NCBI GenBank assembly: GCA_016803235.1
Contig: JADCLI010000012.1
Coordinates: 1-64,000, forward strand
Direction: 5' to 3'
From: Pimelobacter simplex
GTDB lineage: Bacteria > Actinomycetota > Actinomycetes > Propionibacteriales > Nocardioidaceae
DNA: 64,000 bases
The notes under the pieces were generated by a model. It saw only the letters and a program-made list of their open reading frames with translations, was not told the origin of the DNA and made no database searches. This document shows, piece by piece, positions 48,628 through 56,794 of this stretch. Positions within the stretch are counted from its first letter, which is position 1. Each line of letters begins with the position of its first letter. Both the position numbers and the translations under genes were made by a program.

Positions 48628-48703
48628 GCCCCCGTGGCGCAATGGATAGCGCAGCGGATTTCTACTCCGATGGTTGCGGGTTCGACTCCTGCCGGGGGCG
48701 CCA
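48628..48703 (+). tRNA. tRNA-Arg (anticodon TCT)
   Basis: Cloverleaf of 76 bases with CCA encoded. Acceptor GCCCCCG pairs with CGGGGGC, the D-arm is GCGC/GCGC, the anticodon loop is TTTCTAC, the T-arm is GCGGG/CCTGC with TTCGACT. The first anticodon-stem pair is mismatched (G-A). It lies 46 bases after the leuA stop, which runs towards it. Confidence 0.9.
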
Positions 48704-48749
48704 CCGCGCACGGTCCACGACACGTGCGGGCGCACCCCCGGCCCGGGGG

Positions 48750-50126
48750 TCACTCGTGACGCACGAAGGCCTCCCACAGCTCGCCCAGCTCCGTCGCCGT
48801 CACCTCCGCGCCGGTCGCGTCCGCGTGCCGCTGGACGTGCCGACCGAAGGCGATCTCGCGCTCTCGGCTCAGCACGACGCCGCGCTCGCGCTCGAGCAGG
48901 TAGCCGATCCCACCCTTGCCCGACTGCGAGTTCACCCGGATCACCTCCTCGTAGCTGCGGCCCAGGTCCGCAGGGTCCACGGGCAGGTAGGGAACCCTCC
49001 AGTCGATCTCGCGCTCGGGTCGACCCGCGGCGACGGCGCGCGCCCGGTGCTCGGCGAGGCCCTTGCGGATGGCGTCCTGGTGGGTGCCGCTGAAGGCGGT
49101 GTGGACGAGGTCGCCGACGTAGGGGTGGCGCGGGTGCACCGGGATCCGGTTGCAGTGCTCGACGGTGCGACGCACCTCGTCGATGTCGGAAAGGTCGATC
49201 ATCGGGTCGACGCCCTGGGCGTGCAGGTTGAGCGCGAGGGTGGCGAGGTCGACGTTGCCGGTGCGCTCGCCGTTGCCGAACAGGCAGCCCTCGACCCGCT
49301 GGGCGCCGGCCAGGACGGCGAGCTCGGCGCAGGCGACGCCGGTGCCGCGGTCGTTGTGCGGGTGCACCGACAAGATGACGGCGTCGCGCCGGGCGAGGTG
49401 CTTGTGCATGTACTCGATCTGGTCGGCGTACACATTCGGCGTCGCGACCTCGACGGTGGCGGGAAGGTTGAGGATGACCGGTCGCTGCGGTGTCGCGTCC
49501 CACAGCGTGGTGACCGCGTCGCAGATCTCGAGCACATAGTCCGGCTCGGTGAGGTTGAAGACCTCCGGCGAGAACTCGAACCGTACGTCGGGCAGCCCGG
49601 CCGACTGCTCGAGCACCTCGCGCGCGCCGGCCAGGATCAGGTCGGCGAGGGTCTCGCGCGTGTGTCCGAGCACGACGTCGCGCCAGATCGGTGCGGTCGC
49701 GGTGTAGAGGTGGATGACCACCGGGTTGCGCAACCCGCGCACCGAGGCGACGGTGCGCTCGATCAGGTCGCGACGTGCTGCGGTGAACACGACCACGGTG
49801 ACGTCGGGCGGGGCGAGGTCCGAGCTCGCGAGCAGCCGCACGAAGTCGAAGTCGGTCTGGGAGGCCGACGGGTAGCCGACCTCGATCTCCTTGTAGCCCA
49901 TGGCGACGAGCAGCTCGAAGAAGCGGCGCTTGCGCGCGGGGTCCATCGGCTCGGCGAGGGCCTGGTTGCCGTCGCGCAGGTCGACGGGCACCCAGAGCGG
50001 GGCCTCGGCGAGGCGGCGATCGGGCCAGTCGCGCTCGGTGCTGGGGACGGCGACGCGGTCGTACACGTCGCGGTAGCGGTGGGACGGCATCCCGGAGGGA
50101 CGCTGGCGGTTCCAGTGGGCGGTCAT
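48750..50126 (-). CDS. leuA: 2-isopropylmalate synthase lacking the C-terminal regulatory domain
   Basis: 458-residue HMGL-like TIM-barrel enzyme condensing 2-oxoisovalerate with acetyl-CoA. RDGNQAL gives the metal aspartate, [11 protein letters not shown] the HxH metal pair, and [15 protein letters not shown] and NSQSGKGG are typical for LeuA. The protein ends after [11 protein letters not shown], about 100 residues short of full LeuA; the LeuA_dimer allosteric domain is absent and only 46 bases separate the stop from tRNA-Arg. AAGGA precedes the ATG by six bases. Confidence 0.9.
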   Translation of the reverse strand: MTAHWNRQRPSGMPSHRYRDVYDRVAVPSTERDWPDRRLAEAPLWVPVDLRDGNQALAEPMDPARKRRFFELLVAMGYKEIEVGYPSASQTDFDFVRLLASSDLAPPDVTVVVFTAARRDLIERTVASVRGLRNPVVIHLYTATAPIWRDVVLGHTRETLADLILAGAREVLEQSAGLPDVRFEFSPEVFNLTEPDYVLEICDAVTTLWDATPQRPVILNLPATVEVATPNVYADQIEYMHKHLARRDAVILSVHPHNDRGTGVACAELAVLAGAQRVEGCLFGNGERTGNVDLATLALNLHAQGVDPMIDLSDIDEVRRTVEHCNRIPVHPRHPYVGDLVHTAFSGTHQDAIRKGLAEHRARAVAAGRPEREIDWRVPYLPVDPADLGRSYEEVIRVNSQSGKGGIGYLLERERGVVLSREREIAFGRHVQRHADATGAEVTATELGELWEAFVRHE

Positions 50127-50165
50127 GCGGTTTCCTTGCCGGTCGTGGGATGGCCGGCGCGCCCA

Positions 50166-50234
50166 TCACTCCACGACGGGGAGCCAGCCACACCAGGCCC
50201 CGCCGCGGCGGGGAAGGAGCAGGCTGGTTCGCAT
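50166..50234 (-). CDS. leuA leader peptide
   Basis: 22-residue ORF directly upstream of leuA, starting MRTSLLLPRRG with three consecutive Leu codons (CTG CTC CTT) and a fourth further on. Its stop lies 39 bases before the leuA start. GC-rich self-complementary sequence (CCCCGCCG/CGGCGGGG) follows the Leu codons and could switch pairing with ribosome position. TAGAGT (complement of 50242-50247) is seven bases before its ATG. Typical layout for transcription attenuation. Confidence 0.6.
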   Translation of the reverse strand: MRTSLLLPRRGGAWCGWLPVVE

Positions 50235-50241
50235 GGCCTAG

Positions 50242-50279
50242 ACTCTAACCACTCCTCAGACAAGTAGACAAGAGGCCCC
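50242..50279. promoter_or_regulatory. leuA leader promoter and GntR half-site
   Basis: On the minus strand -35 TTGTCT (50266-50271) and -10 TAGAGT (50242-50247) have an 18-base spacer. AGTAGACA at 50263-50270 (TGTCTACT on the minus strand) fits the GntR consensus (N)yGTM-KACy(N), and AGACAAG is repeated at 50258 and 50266. The divergent gntR gene has AGAGG four bases before its ATG. Confidence 0.5.
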
Positions 50280-50951
50280 ATGCCCGCACAGGTACGACGC
50301 GAGCCGCTCGCCGACCAGGCGGCCGAGCTCCTCCTCGCGCGCATCCGCGCGGGTGAGTGGCAGCTCGGCCAGCGCCTGCCCGGCGAGACGACCCTCGCTC
50401 CCCAGCTGGGCGTGGGACGCTCCACGGTCCGCGAGGCGATCCGACAGCTGGCCGGGCGCGGGCTGCTCAGCTCGCGCCAGGGCTCCGGGGTCTTCCTCAC
50501 CGCGCTCGACGTGCGCGAGGACTGGGACCTGGTGCTGCGGCGAGCCGACATCGTCACGGTGATCGAGGCCCGCACGGCCATCGAGGCCGAGGCGGCCGCG
50601 CTGGCGGCCGAGCGGCGCACGCCCACCGAGCTGCGGGCGATCCGGCGGGCCCTGGCGGACCGCGCCGAGCGTCGTACCGACGTCGAGGCCCACGTCGACG
50701 CCGACATGGCCTTCCACCGCGCCGTGGTGGTGGCCGCCCACAACCCCGTCCTCGTCGAGCTGTTCGACGGCTTCGTGCCGCGCAGCCGCGCCGCGATGGT
50801 CGAGATGCTGCGGCTGCGACCGGGCTTCGACCACGCGACCGACCACGAGGCCCACGACCTGCTGTGCCGAGCGATCGCCGACCGCGACGCGCCGGCGGCG
50901 GCCCGGCTGAGCCGCACCCACCTCACCTCGCTCAAGGAGAGCCTGACATGA
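50280..50951 (+). CDS. GntR family regulator (FadR/FCD type)
   Basis: 223 residues. Winged-helix DNA-binding domain: PLADQAAELLLARIRAGEWQLGQRLPGETTLAPQLGVGRSTVREAIRQLAGRGLLSSRQGSGVF. An FCD ligand domain follows with metal-binding residues in VDADMAFHRAVV and HEAHDLLCRAI. The ligand is unknown. The stop overlaps the ABC ATPase start (ATGA), so regulator and transporter are a unit. Its operator-like sequence overlaps the leuA leader promoter. Confidence 0.9.
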   Translation: MPAQVRREPLADQAAELLLARIRAGEWQLGQRLPGETTLAPQLGVGRSTVREAIRQLAGRGLLSSRQGSGVFLTALDVREDWDLVLRRADIVTVIEARTAIEAEAAALAAERRTPTELRAIRRALADRAERRTDVEAHVDADMAFHRAVVVAAHNPVLVELFDGFVPRSRAAMVEMLRLRPGFDHATDHEAHDLLCRAIADRDAPAAARLSRTHLTSLKESLT

Positions 50952-51754
50952 GCAGCACCGTCCTCGACCTGGCCGACGTCGTGTTCCGCCGCGGCGGCAG
51001 CGAGATCCTGCACGGGGTCGACCTGACCGTGCGCGCGGGCGAGCACTGGGCACTGCTCGGGCCGAACGGCGCGGGGAAGAGCACGCTGCTCGGGTTCTGC
51101 AGCGCGCAGGTGCACCCGACGTCCGGCACGGTGGACGTGCTCGGCAGGCGCCTGGGCCGGGTCGACCTGCAGGAGCTGCGCCGCGACATCGGCCACGTGA
51201 ACCCGCGCCACCCCCTCCAGGCCGCGCTGACCGTGCGCCAGGTCGTGCTCACCGGCATCACCGGCACCATCGAGCTGCCGATGCGCTGGACGCCGACCGA
51301 GGAGCAGGCCACGCGGGCCGACGAGCTGATCGCCGAGGTCGGCCTCGAGGCGCACCGCGAGTCGCGCTGGCCGAACCTCTCCCAGGGCCAGCGCGGCCGG
51401 GCCCTCATCGCCCGCGCGCTCGCCGCGCAGCCGCGGCTGCTGCTGCTCGACGAGCCGACCACCGGCCTCGACGTCGCCGCCCGCGAGCAGCTGCTGACCG
51501 TGCTCGACCGGCTCGCCCACACCGCGCCGGAGGTCGCGTCGGTGCTGGTCACCCACCACCTCGAGGAGCTGCCGACCACGACCAGCCACGCCCTGCTCCT
51601 GGCCCGGGGCAGCGTCGTCGCGGCGGGTCCGGTGACCGAGGTGCTCACCACGGCGAGCATCAGCGCGACCTTCGACCACCCGATCGAGGTCGACCACGAC
51701 GGCGGCCGCTGGCGCGCCCGGGCGCTGCCGCCCGCGCGCCTGCACAGCGCATAG
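50948..51754 (+). CDS. Stand-alone ABC transporter ATP-binding protein (YlmA-like)
   Basis: 268 residues with Walker A LLGPNGAGKSTLLG, signature NLSQGQRGRALIARALA, Walker B LLLLDEPTTGLD and switch LVTHHLEELPTT. The signature serine is unusual (LSQGQ). There is no permease gene next to it; the following gene is a catalase-like protein. It resembles the YlmA/ModF stand-alone ATPase group rather than an importer. Co-transcribed with gntR. Confidence 0.85.
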   Translation: MSSTVLDLADVVFRRGGSEILHGVDLTVRAGEHWALLGPNGAGKSTLLGFCSAQVHPTSGTVDVLGRRLGRVDLQELRRDIGHVNPRHPLQAALTVRQVVLTGITGTIELPMRWTPTEEQATRADELIAEVGLEAHRESRWPNLSQGQRGRALIARALAAQPRLLLLDEPTTGLDVAAREQLLTVLDRLAHTAPEVASVLVTHHLEELPTTTSHALLLARGSVVAAGPVTEVLTTASISATFDHPIEVDHDGGRWRARALPPARLHSA

Positions 51755-51760
51755 TGGCCC

Positions 51761-52438
51761 GTGACCGGGTACCGCCCGGTCATGAGCTCCGTGATCACCG
51801 CCGCAGCCGACTTGGCCGGCCACGCACTGTCCGCCCTCACCCGCGGCGTCGCGGCGCTGCGTTCGCCGTCGGAGAAGCCGCTGCACCCCGAGGGTGAGAT
51901 GTACGCCGGCCGCTTGGCCCGGTACGGATCGGACTCCCCCATCGGCGTGCCGTGGATCGACCAGGCCGGCGAGGACGAGGTGACGGTCCGGCTCTCCCGG
52001 GCGATCGGGCTGCCCGGGCGCCTGCCCGACGTGCACGGCCTGGCCCTGCGCCTGCGCAAGGGCCAGACCCGGTACGGCGACCTGCTGCTCGCCACCACGG
52101 GCTGGGACCCGGTGACCCGCCACCTGCTGCTGCCTGCCTGGAACGCCCAGGCGCCGCTGACCAGCCTGCTCCCCTACCGCAGCCCGGCCGGCCCCCTGGT
52201 CATCGGCGCCCGGCCGGTCGACGTCCGCGGCTACCGGCTGTCCTGGGCGACCGTCGGCAGGGGGTGGCACCCGCTCGGCGACCTCACGCTGGAGATGGCA
52301 CTCCCGCCCGAGGACGAGGTCTCGTTCGACCCGGTGGTCAACCTGCTGCCGGGCCTCCAGCAGTACACCTGGGTGGAGCGGCTGCGCGAGCAGTCGTACG
52401 CCGCGGCCCGCCGGGTGCGGCGCGCCTCCCGCGGCTGA
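51761..52438 (+). CDS. Catalase-superfamily-like protein of unknown function
   Basis: 225 residues. LHPEGEMYAGRLARYG and VTVRLSRAIGLPGRLPDVHGLALRLRKG match the start of the heme-catalase core (VRxSRxxGLPD...GLA+R), and DLLLATTGWDPVTRH the following strand. The heme-binding histidine/tyrosine pair cannot be placed with confidence, and the protein is short. It may be a small SrpA-like member. GTG start; ATG 51782 is an alternative. Confidence 0.6.
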   Translation: MTGYRPVMSSVITAAADLAGHALSALTRGVAALRSPSEKPLHPEGEMYAGRLARYGSDSPIGVPWIDQAGEDEVTVRLSRAIGLPGRLPDVHGLALRLRKGQTRYGDLLLATTGWDPVTRHLLLPAWNAQAPLTSLLPYRSPAGPLVIGARPVDVRGYRLSWATVGRGWHPLGDLTLEMALPPEDEVSFDPVVNLLPGLQQYTWVERLREQSYAAARRVRRASRG

Positions 52439-52479
52439 CCCGGCGCCCGCCGTACAAAGGGAGCAGCCCCGCGGGAGGT

Positions 52480-52499
52480 ATGAGCCCCGTGGGGCTCAT
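52480..52499. terminator. Perfect hairpin between convergent genes
   Basis: ATGAGCCCC (52480-52488) and GGGGCTCAT (52491-52499) pair perfectly. The right arm includes the minus-strand TGA of the adenosine deaminase gene. Confidence 0.65.
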
Positions 52500-53524
52500 T
52501 GCGCACCTGCGGCGTACGACCCGATCTCGGCCCGCAGCCGGGCCTTCACGTCGGCCGGCGCGAACGACGCGTCGACACCGGCGAGCGCGAGGTCGACCAG
52601 GCCGGACTCGTCGAGGCCGAGCAGGTCCGCGGCGATCTCGTACTCGCGGTTGAGCGTGGTGCCGAACATCGGCGGGTCGTCGGAGTTGATCGTCACCACG
52701 ACAGCGGCCTCGACGAACGTCGGCAGCGGGTGCTCGGCGAGCGAGGCGACGGCACGGGTGGCGACGTTCGACGACGGGCACACCTCCAGCGGGATCCGGT
52801 GCTCGGCGAGGTGGGCCAGGAGCGCCGGATCGGCGGCCGCGGAGGTGCCGTGCCCGATCCGCTCGGCACCGAGGTCGCGCAGCGAGGTCCAGATCGTCTC
52901 GGGGCCGGTGGTCTCCCCCGCGTGCGGGACCGAGTGCAGCCCGGCCGCGCGGGCCGCGTCGAAGTGCGGGACGAACCAGTCACGGGGCACGCCCATCTCC
53001 GGGCCGCCCAGCCCGAAGGCGACCAGCCCCTCGGGCCGGTGGTCCAGCGCGAACCCGAGCGTCGCCTCGGCCGCCGGGATCCCCGACTCCCCCGGGACGT
53101 CGTAGATCCAGCGCAGCACCAGGCCGAAGTCCCGCTCGGCCGCGAGCCGCGCGTCCTCGATGGCCTCGGTGTAGGCCTCGATCGGCATGCCCCGGTCGGG
53201 GTCGTCGGGCAGCACGGAGGTGTACGGCGTGCAGGTGAGCTCGGCGTACCGCACCGACTGCCCCTCGTGGAGCTCACGGGCGATCTCGTAGGTGAGGTAG
53301 CGGACGTCCTCGGGCGTGCGGACCAGGTCGACGACCGCGAGGTAGACCTCGATGAAGTGGGCGAAGTCGCGGAAGGCGAAGAACTCCCGGAGCAGGGCGG
53401 GGTCCGAGGGGACCGTGCCCGGGTGGCGCTCGGCCAGCTCGGACACGATCCGCGGTGACGCGGAGCCGACGTGGTGGACGTGGAGCTCGGCCTTGGGCAG
53501 GCCGGCGACGAAGTTGCTCAGCAC
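52496..53524 (-). CDS. add: Adenosine deaminase family protein
   Basis: 342 residues, metal-dependent amidohydrolase converting adenosine to inosine. Motifs are KAELHVHHVGS (zinc ligands), HAGETTGPE, ERIGHGTS, LEVCPSSN and INSDDPPMFGT (catalytic Asp and metal). The first motif is HVHH where most have HxHL. GTG start with no strong Shine-Dalgarno. Adenosine/6-aminodeoxyfutalosine type cannot be settled by eye. Confidence 0.88.
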   Translation of the reverse strand: MLSNFVAGLPKAELHVHHVGSASPRIVSELAERHPGTVPSDPALLREFFAFRDFAHFIEVYLAVVDLVRTPEDVRYLTYEIARELHEGQSVRYAELTCTPYTSVLPDDPDRGMPIEAYTEAIEDARLAAERDFGLVLRWIYDVPGESGIPAAEATLGFALDHRPEGLVAFGLGGPEMGVPRDWFVPHFDAARAAGLHSVPHAGETTGPETIWTSLRDLGAERIGHGTSAAADPALLAHLAEHRIPLEVCPSSNVATRAVASLAEHPLPTFVEAAVVVTINSDDPPMFGTTLNREYEIAADLLGLDESGLVDLALAGVDASFAPADVKARLRAEIGSYAAGAQ

Positions 53525-53583
53525 GCGCCGATCCTGCCAGCCGGCACCGCTCGGGTCACCCGAGTTCGACCACCCGGGTCGGG

Positions 53584-54330
53584 TCACTCCAGCTCGGAGA
53601 CCAGGTTGCCCGCGAGCTCCTCGACGGTGCGGCCGTCCTGGAAGACCTTGCCGTCGAGCAGGATCGTCGGCGTGCCCTCGACCCCCGCGTCGGACGCCTC
53701 GGCCGTCGCCTCGTCGACCCAGCTCTTGTGGGAGAGGCTCTCGATGCCGGCGCGGACCTCGCTCTCGGTGGCACCGGCCTCGACGGCCAGCTGCACCAGG
53801 TCGTCGTCGGTCGCCGCGTCCGGGTCCTGCTCGGAGGGCTGGTTCTCGAAGAGCAGGTCGTGGAACTTCTTGGCGACCTCGGGGCCCGACTTCTCCAGGA
53901 CGAGCGCGAAGGCGTTGGTGGCGCGGATCGGGTAGTCGCCGAAGGACTGGCTCAGCAGGTCGAAGGGCCGGTACTCGACGCGCACCTTGCCGTCGGCCGC
54001 GAGCCGGGCGAGGTCGTCGCGCGTCGCGTTCTCGAGCTGGCCGCAGAACGGGCACAGGAAGTCCTCGTAGATCACGACGTCGTGGGGCGCATCCTCCGGC
54101 CCGATCGCGACGCCGTAGTCGCTCGCGGCGCTGACCGCCTCCTCGAGCTTCGCCTGGTCCTTGTCCTGCTGCCACAGGCTGACGGCGATCGCCCCGCCCA
54201 CGATCAGGACCATCGCCAGCGCGACACCACCGATCGTGAGGATCCGGCGACGGGCCTCCGCCTTCTTCTGGGCGGCCCGCATCTCGGCGGCCTTCTGCGC
54301 CCGCGCACTGGCCTTCGAGTTGGACGACAT
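53584..54330 (-). CDS. DsbA-like thioredoxin-fold membrane-anchored protein
   Basis: 248 residues. A charged N-terminus and one membrane anchor (residues 30-50, LTIGGVALAMVLIVGGAIAVSLW) precede an external thioredoxin_4 domain with active site EDFLCPFCGQ and cis-proline GTPTILLDG. It would form or move disulfides outside the membrane. The ATG overlaps the upstream MauE-type stop by one base, so the two are co-translated. Confidence 0.88.
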   Translation of the reverse strand: MSSNSKASARAQKAAEMRAAQKKAEARRRILTIGGVALAMVLIVGGAIAVSLWQQDKDQAKLEEAVSAASDYGVAIGPEDAPHDVVIYEDFLCPFCGQLENATRDDLARLAADGKVRVEYRPFDLLSQSFGDYPIRATNAFALVLEKSGPEVAKKFHDLLFENQPSEQDPDAATDDDLVQLAVEAGATESEVRAGIESLSHKSWVDEATAEASDAGVEGTPTILLDGKVFQDGRTVEELAGNLVSELE

Positions 54331-54845
54331 CAGCTCACAGCTCCTTCGGTGGCGGAGGCCCGCTCCTCGGACCCCCTCGCAAACAGTAGGGAATCCAGCG
54401 CCAGCGAGGTCCGGCGCAAGGAGGCGACCAGCAGGGACGCGGCCAGCAGCGCGGCGTCGCGGGCGATCTCCCAGGGGTACGCCGACGCCGCGCCCGCCTT
54501 GGTCCCGCCACCGCCGAAGCAGCCGCAGTCGATCTCGATCCCGCGCGCCCACACCGAGGCGATGCCGACGATGAACGCCACGAACAGCAGGGCGGAGAGC
54601 ACCGCGGCACCCCGGGTGAACACGCCCACCACGAGTGCCAGCCCGACGACCAGCTCGACCGCCGGAAGGGCGATCCCCACCACCTCGGCGAGCGAGGACG
54701 GCAGCAGCTGGTAGGCCCGCACCGCGTTGATGCTCGCGGCGGGCTCGGTGATCTTCAGCCCTCCGGCGACGATCCAGACGCCACCGGTCACCAGGCGGGC
54801 CGCCAGACCCACCCAGGCCAGCGTCGATCGCCCCGTGTCCCTCAT
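54330..54845 (-). CDS. MauE/DoxX-type membrane redox protein
   Basis: 171 residues, four membrane helices. The conserved cysteine pair lies in IDCGCFGGGG, typical of MauE-like proteins. Gene order with a DsbA-like protein is widespread in Actinobacteria. MauE supplies or accepts reducing equivalents in methylamine dehydrogenase maturation; here a role as the partner of the adjacent thioredoxin-fold protein is the likely inference. Confidence 0.85.
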   Translation of the reverse strand: MRDTGRSTLAWVGLAARLVTGGVWIVAGGLKITEPAASINAVRAYQLLPSSLAEVVGIALPAVELVVGLALVVGVFTRGAAVLSALLFVAFIVGIASVWARGIEIDCGCFGGGGTKAGAASAYPWEIARDAALLAASLLVASLRRTSLALDSLLFARGSEERASATEGAVS

Positions 54846-54925
54846 GCCGGTGAGGCTATCCGGGCCCGCTGAGCGGCTGCTGAGAACGACCCGGCCGGCC
54901 GGCGTACGGCGTAGTGTCCTCCCTC

Positions 54926-55561
54926 GTGAACGAACGACTCGTGTGGATCGACTGCGAGATGACCGGGCTCGACCTCGGGGCGGACGCCCTGATCGAGGTC
55001 GCGGCGCTCGTGACGGACTTCGACCTCAACGTGCTCGGCGAGGGCGTCGACGTCATCATCAAGCCACCCGCCGAGGCGCTGGACCAGATGATCGACTTCG
55101 TCCGGAACATGCACGAGACCTCGGGCCTGCTCGCCGAGCTCGAGAACGGCGTCACCCTGCGCGAGGCCGAGGAGCAGGTGATGACCTACCTGCGCGAGCA
55201 GTGCGGACCGGACAGCCGCCCGCCGCTCGCCGGCAACTCGGTGGCCACCGACCGCGGCTTCGTGGCCCGCGACATGACCGAGCTCGACGCCTTCCTGCAC
55301 TACCGGATCGTCGACGTGTCCTCGATCAAGGAGCTCTCGAAGCGCTGGTTCCCGCGGGCCTACTTCAACGCCCCGACCAAGCGCGGCAACCACCGCGCCC
55401 TGGCCGACATCCAGGAGAGCATCGAGGAGCTGCGCTACTACCGCGACACCGTCTTCGTCCCCCTCCCGGGCCCGGACTCCGACGCCGCCAAGGAGGCCGC
55501 CGCGCGCCACGGCGGCTCGATCACCGGCCTCGGCGGCCAGGATTCCGATACCGATTCCTGA
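54926..55561 (+). CDS. orn: Oligoribonuclease
   Basis: 211-residue 3'-5' exonuclease (DEDDh) digesting 2-5 nt RNAs and pGp[12 protein letters not shown] carries the first DE pair, [10 protein letters not shown] the D, and [19 protein letters not shown] the H-D pair. GTG 54926 is preferred because TAGTGT (54912-54917) lies eight bases upstream; GTG 54914 overlaps it. The protein has an acidic C-terminal extension. Confidence 0.94.
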   Translation: MNERLVWIDCEMTGLDLGADALIEVAALVTDFDLNVLGEGVDVIIKPPAEALDQMIDFVRNMHETSGLLAELENGVTLREAEEQVMTYLREQCGPDSRPPLAGNSVATDRGFVARDMTELDAFLHYRIVDVSSIKELSKRWFPRAYFNAPTKRGNHRALADIQESIEELRYYRDTVFVPLPGPDSDAAKEAAARHGGSITGLGGQDSDTDS

Positions 55562-55609
55562 TTCGAGAGCGCTAGCCTCTACACTCGTCCACGGCTCGCA
55601 AGAGTCATG

Positions 55610-55685
55610 GTGGGTATAGCTCAGCTGGTAGAGCGCTGCGTTGTGGTCGCAGATGTCGCGGGTTCGAGTCCCGTTACTCACCCCA
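55610..55685 (+). tRNA. tRNA-His (anticodon GTG)
   Basis: 76 bases including CCA. Acceptor GTGGGTA/TACTCAC, D-arm GCTC/GAGC, anticodon loop TTGTGGT, T-arm GCGGG/CCCGT. The G at 55609 is the extra 5' G opposite C73 that marks tRNA-His. Confidence 0.93.
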
Positions 55686-55690
55686 GTCGG

Positions 55691-55730
55691 AACCGGCCGG
55701 ACCCCTCGGAGTCCGGCCGGTTCGTTTTTT
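55691..55730 (+). terminator. Intrinsic terminator after tRNA-His
   Basis: A 12-bp perfect stem (AACCGGCCGGAC 55691-55702; GTCCGGCCGGTT 55711-55722) with an eight-base loop is followed by a run of six T at 55725-55730. This is the clearest intrinsic terminator in the window. Confidence 0.9.
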
Positions 55731-55750
55731 GGCTCGACGCTCCCGCATTG

Positions 55751-55766
55751 TCTGACTAAAGTCAGA
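55751..55766 (+). promoter_or_regulatory. Palindrome upstream of the MarR-GNAT gene
   Basis: TCTGACT (55751-55757) and AGTCAGA (55760-55766) flank AA. The ATG is two bases after. This position suits autoregulation by the MarR domain; no Shine-Dalgarno is visible. Confidence 0.6.
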
Positions 55767-55768
55767 GA

Positions 55769-56629
55769 ATGCTCACCGACGTGCTGCGCCGCTTCAACCG
55801 CACCTACACCCAGCGGATCGGCGTGCTCGACGAGTCCTTCCTCGGTACCGGCCGACCGCTCGCGGTGTCGCGGCTGCTCTTCGAGATCGGCAGTGCGGCC
55901 GAGCCCAGCGTGCGCGAGCTGCGCGACCGGCTCGACCTCGACTCCGGCCACCTGTCCCGGATGCTGCGGCGCCTCGAGACCGACGGCCTGGTCGCGACCG
56001 AGCCCGACGACGCCGACCGGCGCCGCCGGGTGGTGCGCCTGACGACGGCCGGCGAGGCGGCGTACGACGACCTCGAGCGCCGCTCGGAGGAGCGGGCCGC
56101 CGACCTCGTCGCGCCACTGACCCCGCGCCAGCAGGAGCGGCTCGCCGAGGCACTGCGGATCGCCGACCTGCTGGTCCGGGCGGCGACGGTCCGGCTCGAC
56201 GAGGTCCCGGCCGACCATCCCCTCGCCCGGGAGGCGACGCGGCGCTACGTGGCCGAGCTCGACGCCCGATTCCCCGGCGGCTTCGACCCGGGCGGCCCCG
56301 ACGCACCCGAGCCGGGGTCGACGTACGTCGTCGCCATCTCCGACGGCGAGCCGGTCGCCTACGGCGGCGTCCGCCCGGTCCTCGACGACGAGACGGCCGA
56401 GATCAAGCGGATGTGGGTGCACGCCGACTGGCGCGGGGCGGGCCTGGGCGCACGGATGCTGCGCCACCTCGAGGCCCTCGCCGCCGCGCAGGGGCACCGC
56501 CGTGTCGTGCTCGACACGAACGGCACCCTGCGCGAGGCGATCGCCATGTACGAGCGGTCGGGCTACGAGCGGGTCGAGCGCTACAACGACAACCCGTACG
56601 CCGAGGCGTTCTTCGCCAAGACGCTGTAG
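55769..56629 (+). CDS. MarR-GNAT fusion protein
   Basis: 286 residues. A winged-helix MarR domain (about residues 5-110; SVRELRDRLDLDSGHLSRMLRRLETDGLVATEPDDADRRRRVVRLTTAGE) is joined to a GNAT domain (about 165-286; IKRMWVHADWRGAGLGARMLRHLEALAAAQGHRRVVLDTNGTLREAIAMYERSGYERV). Fusions of this type are common but rarely characterised. A palindrome overlaps the start region. Confidence 0.9.
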   Translation: MLTDVLRRFNRTYTQRIGVLDESFLGTGRPLAVSRLLFEIGSAAEPSVRELRDRLDLDSGHLSRMLRRLETDGLVATEPDDADRRRRVVRLTTAGEAAYDDLERRSEERAADLVAPLTPRQQERLAEALRIADLLVRAATVRLDEVPADHPLAREATRRYVAELDARFPGGFDPGGPDAPEPGSTYVVAISDGEPVAYGGVRPVLDDETAEIKRMWVHADWRGAGLGARMLRHLEALAAAQGHRRVVLDTNGTLREAIAMYERSGYERVERYNDNPYAEAFFAKTL

Positions 56630-56631
56630 TT

Positions 56632-56794
56632 AGTGGTCGTCTCCGGAAGTTGTTCGGGGTGGCCCGTGCTCCGAGTGCGTGCATCGCAAGGCGCGGGCGC
56701 GAAGCCATACCGGGTTGTCTCGCGAGCGTCGGCAACGCCGCGAGGTGCGTGCTCGGGGTGCGGGACACCCGGAGAACTTCCGGAGATGACCACT
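56632..56794. repeat. 163-bp long imperfect palindrome
   Basis: Outer arms AGTGGTCGTCTCCGGAAGTT (56632-56651) and AACTTCCGGAGATGACCACT (56775-56794) match 19 of 20. Pairing continues inward through further imperfect blocks (GGGTG/CACCC, GTGCGTGC/GCACGCAC). It fills the gap between the MarR-GNAT gene and pirin, whose stop overlaps its last bases. Confidence 0.75.

Noticed and set aside
48704..48749. Frameshifted C-terminal domain of LeuA in the gap before tRNA-Arg
   Set aside because: Only 46 bases are available, so the missing domain cannot be encoded there in any frame.
50123..52270. Long minus-strand frame opposite gntR, the ABC ATPase and the catalase-like gene
   Set aside because: The plus-strand genes have clear domains and stop/start coupling; the antisense frame has none.
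56632..56794. Insertion sequence with terminal inverted repeats
   Set aside because: No transposase frame lies between the arms and the gap is only 163 bases.
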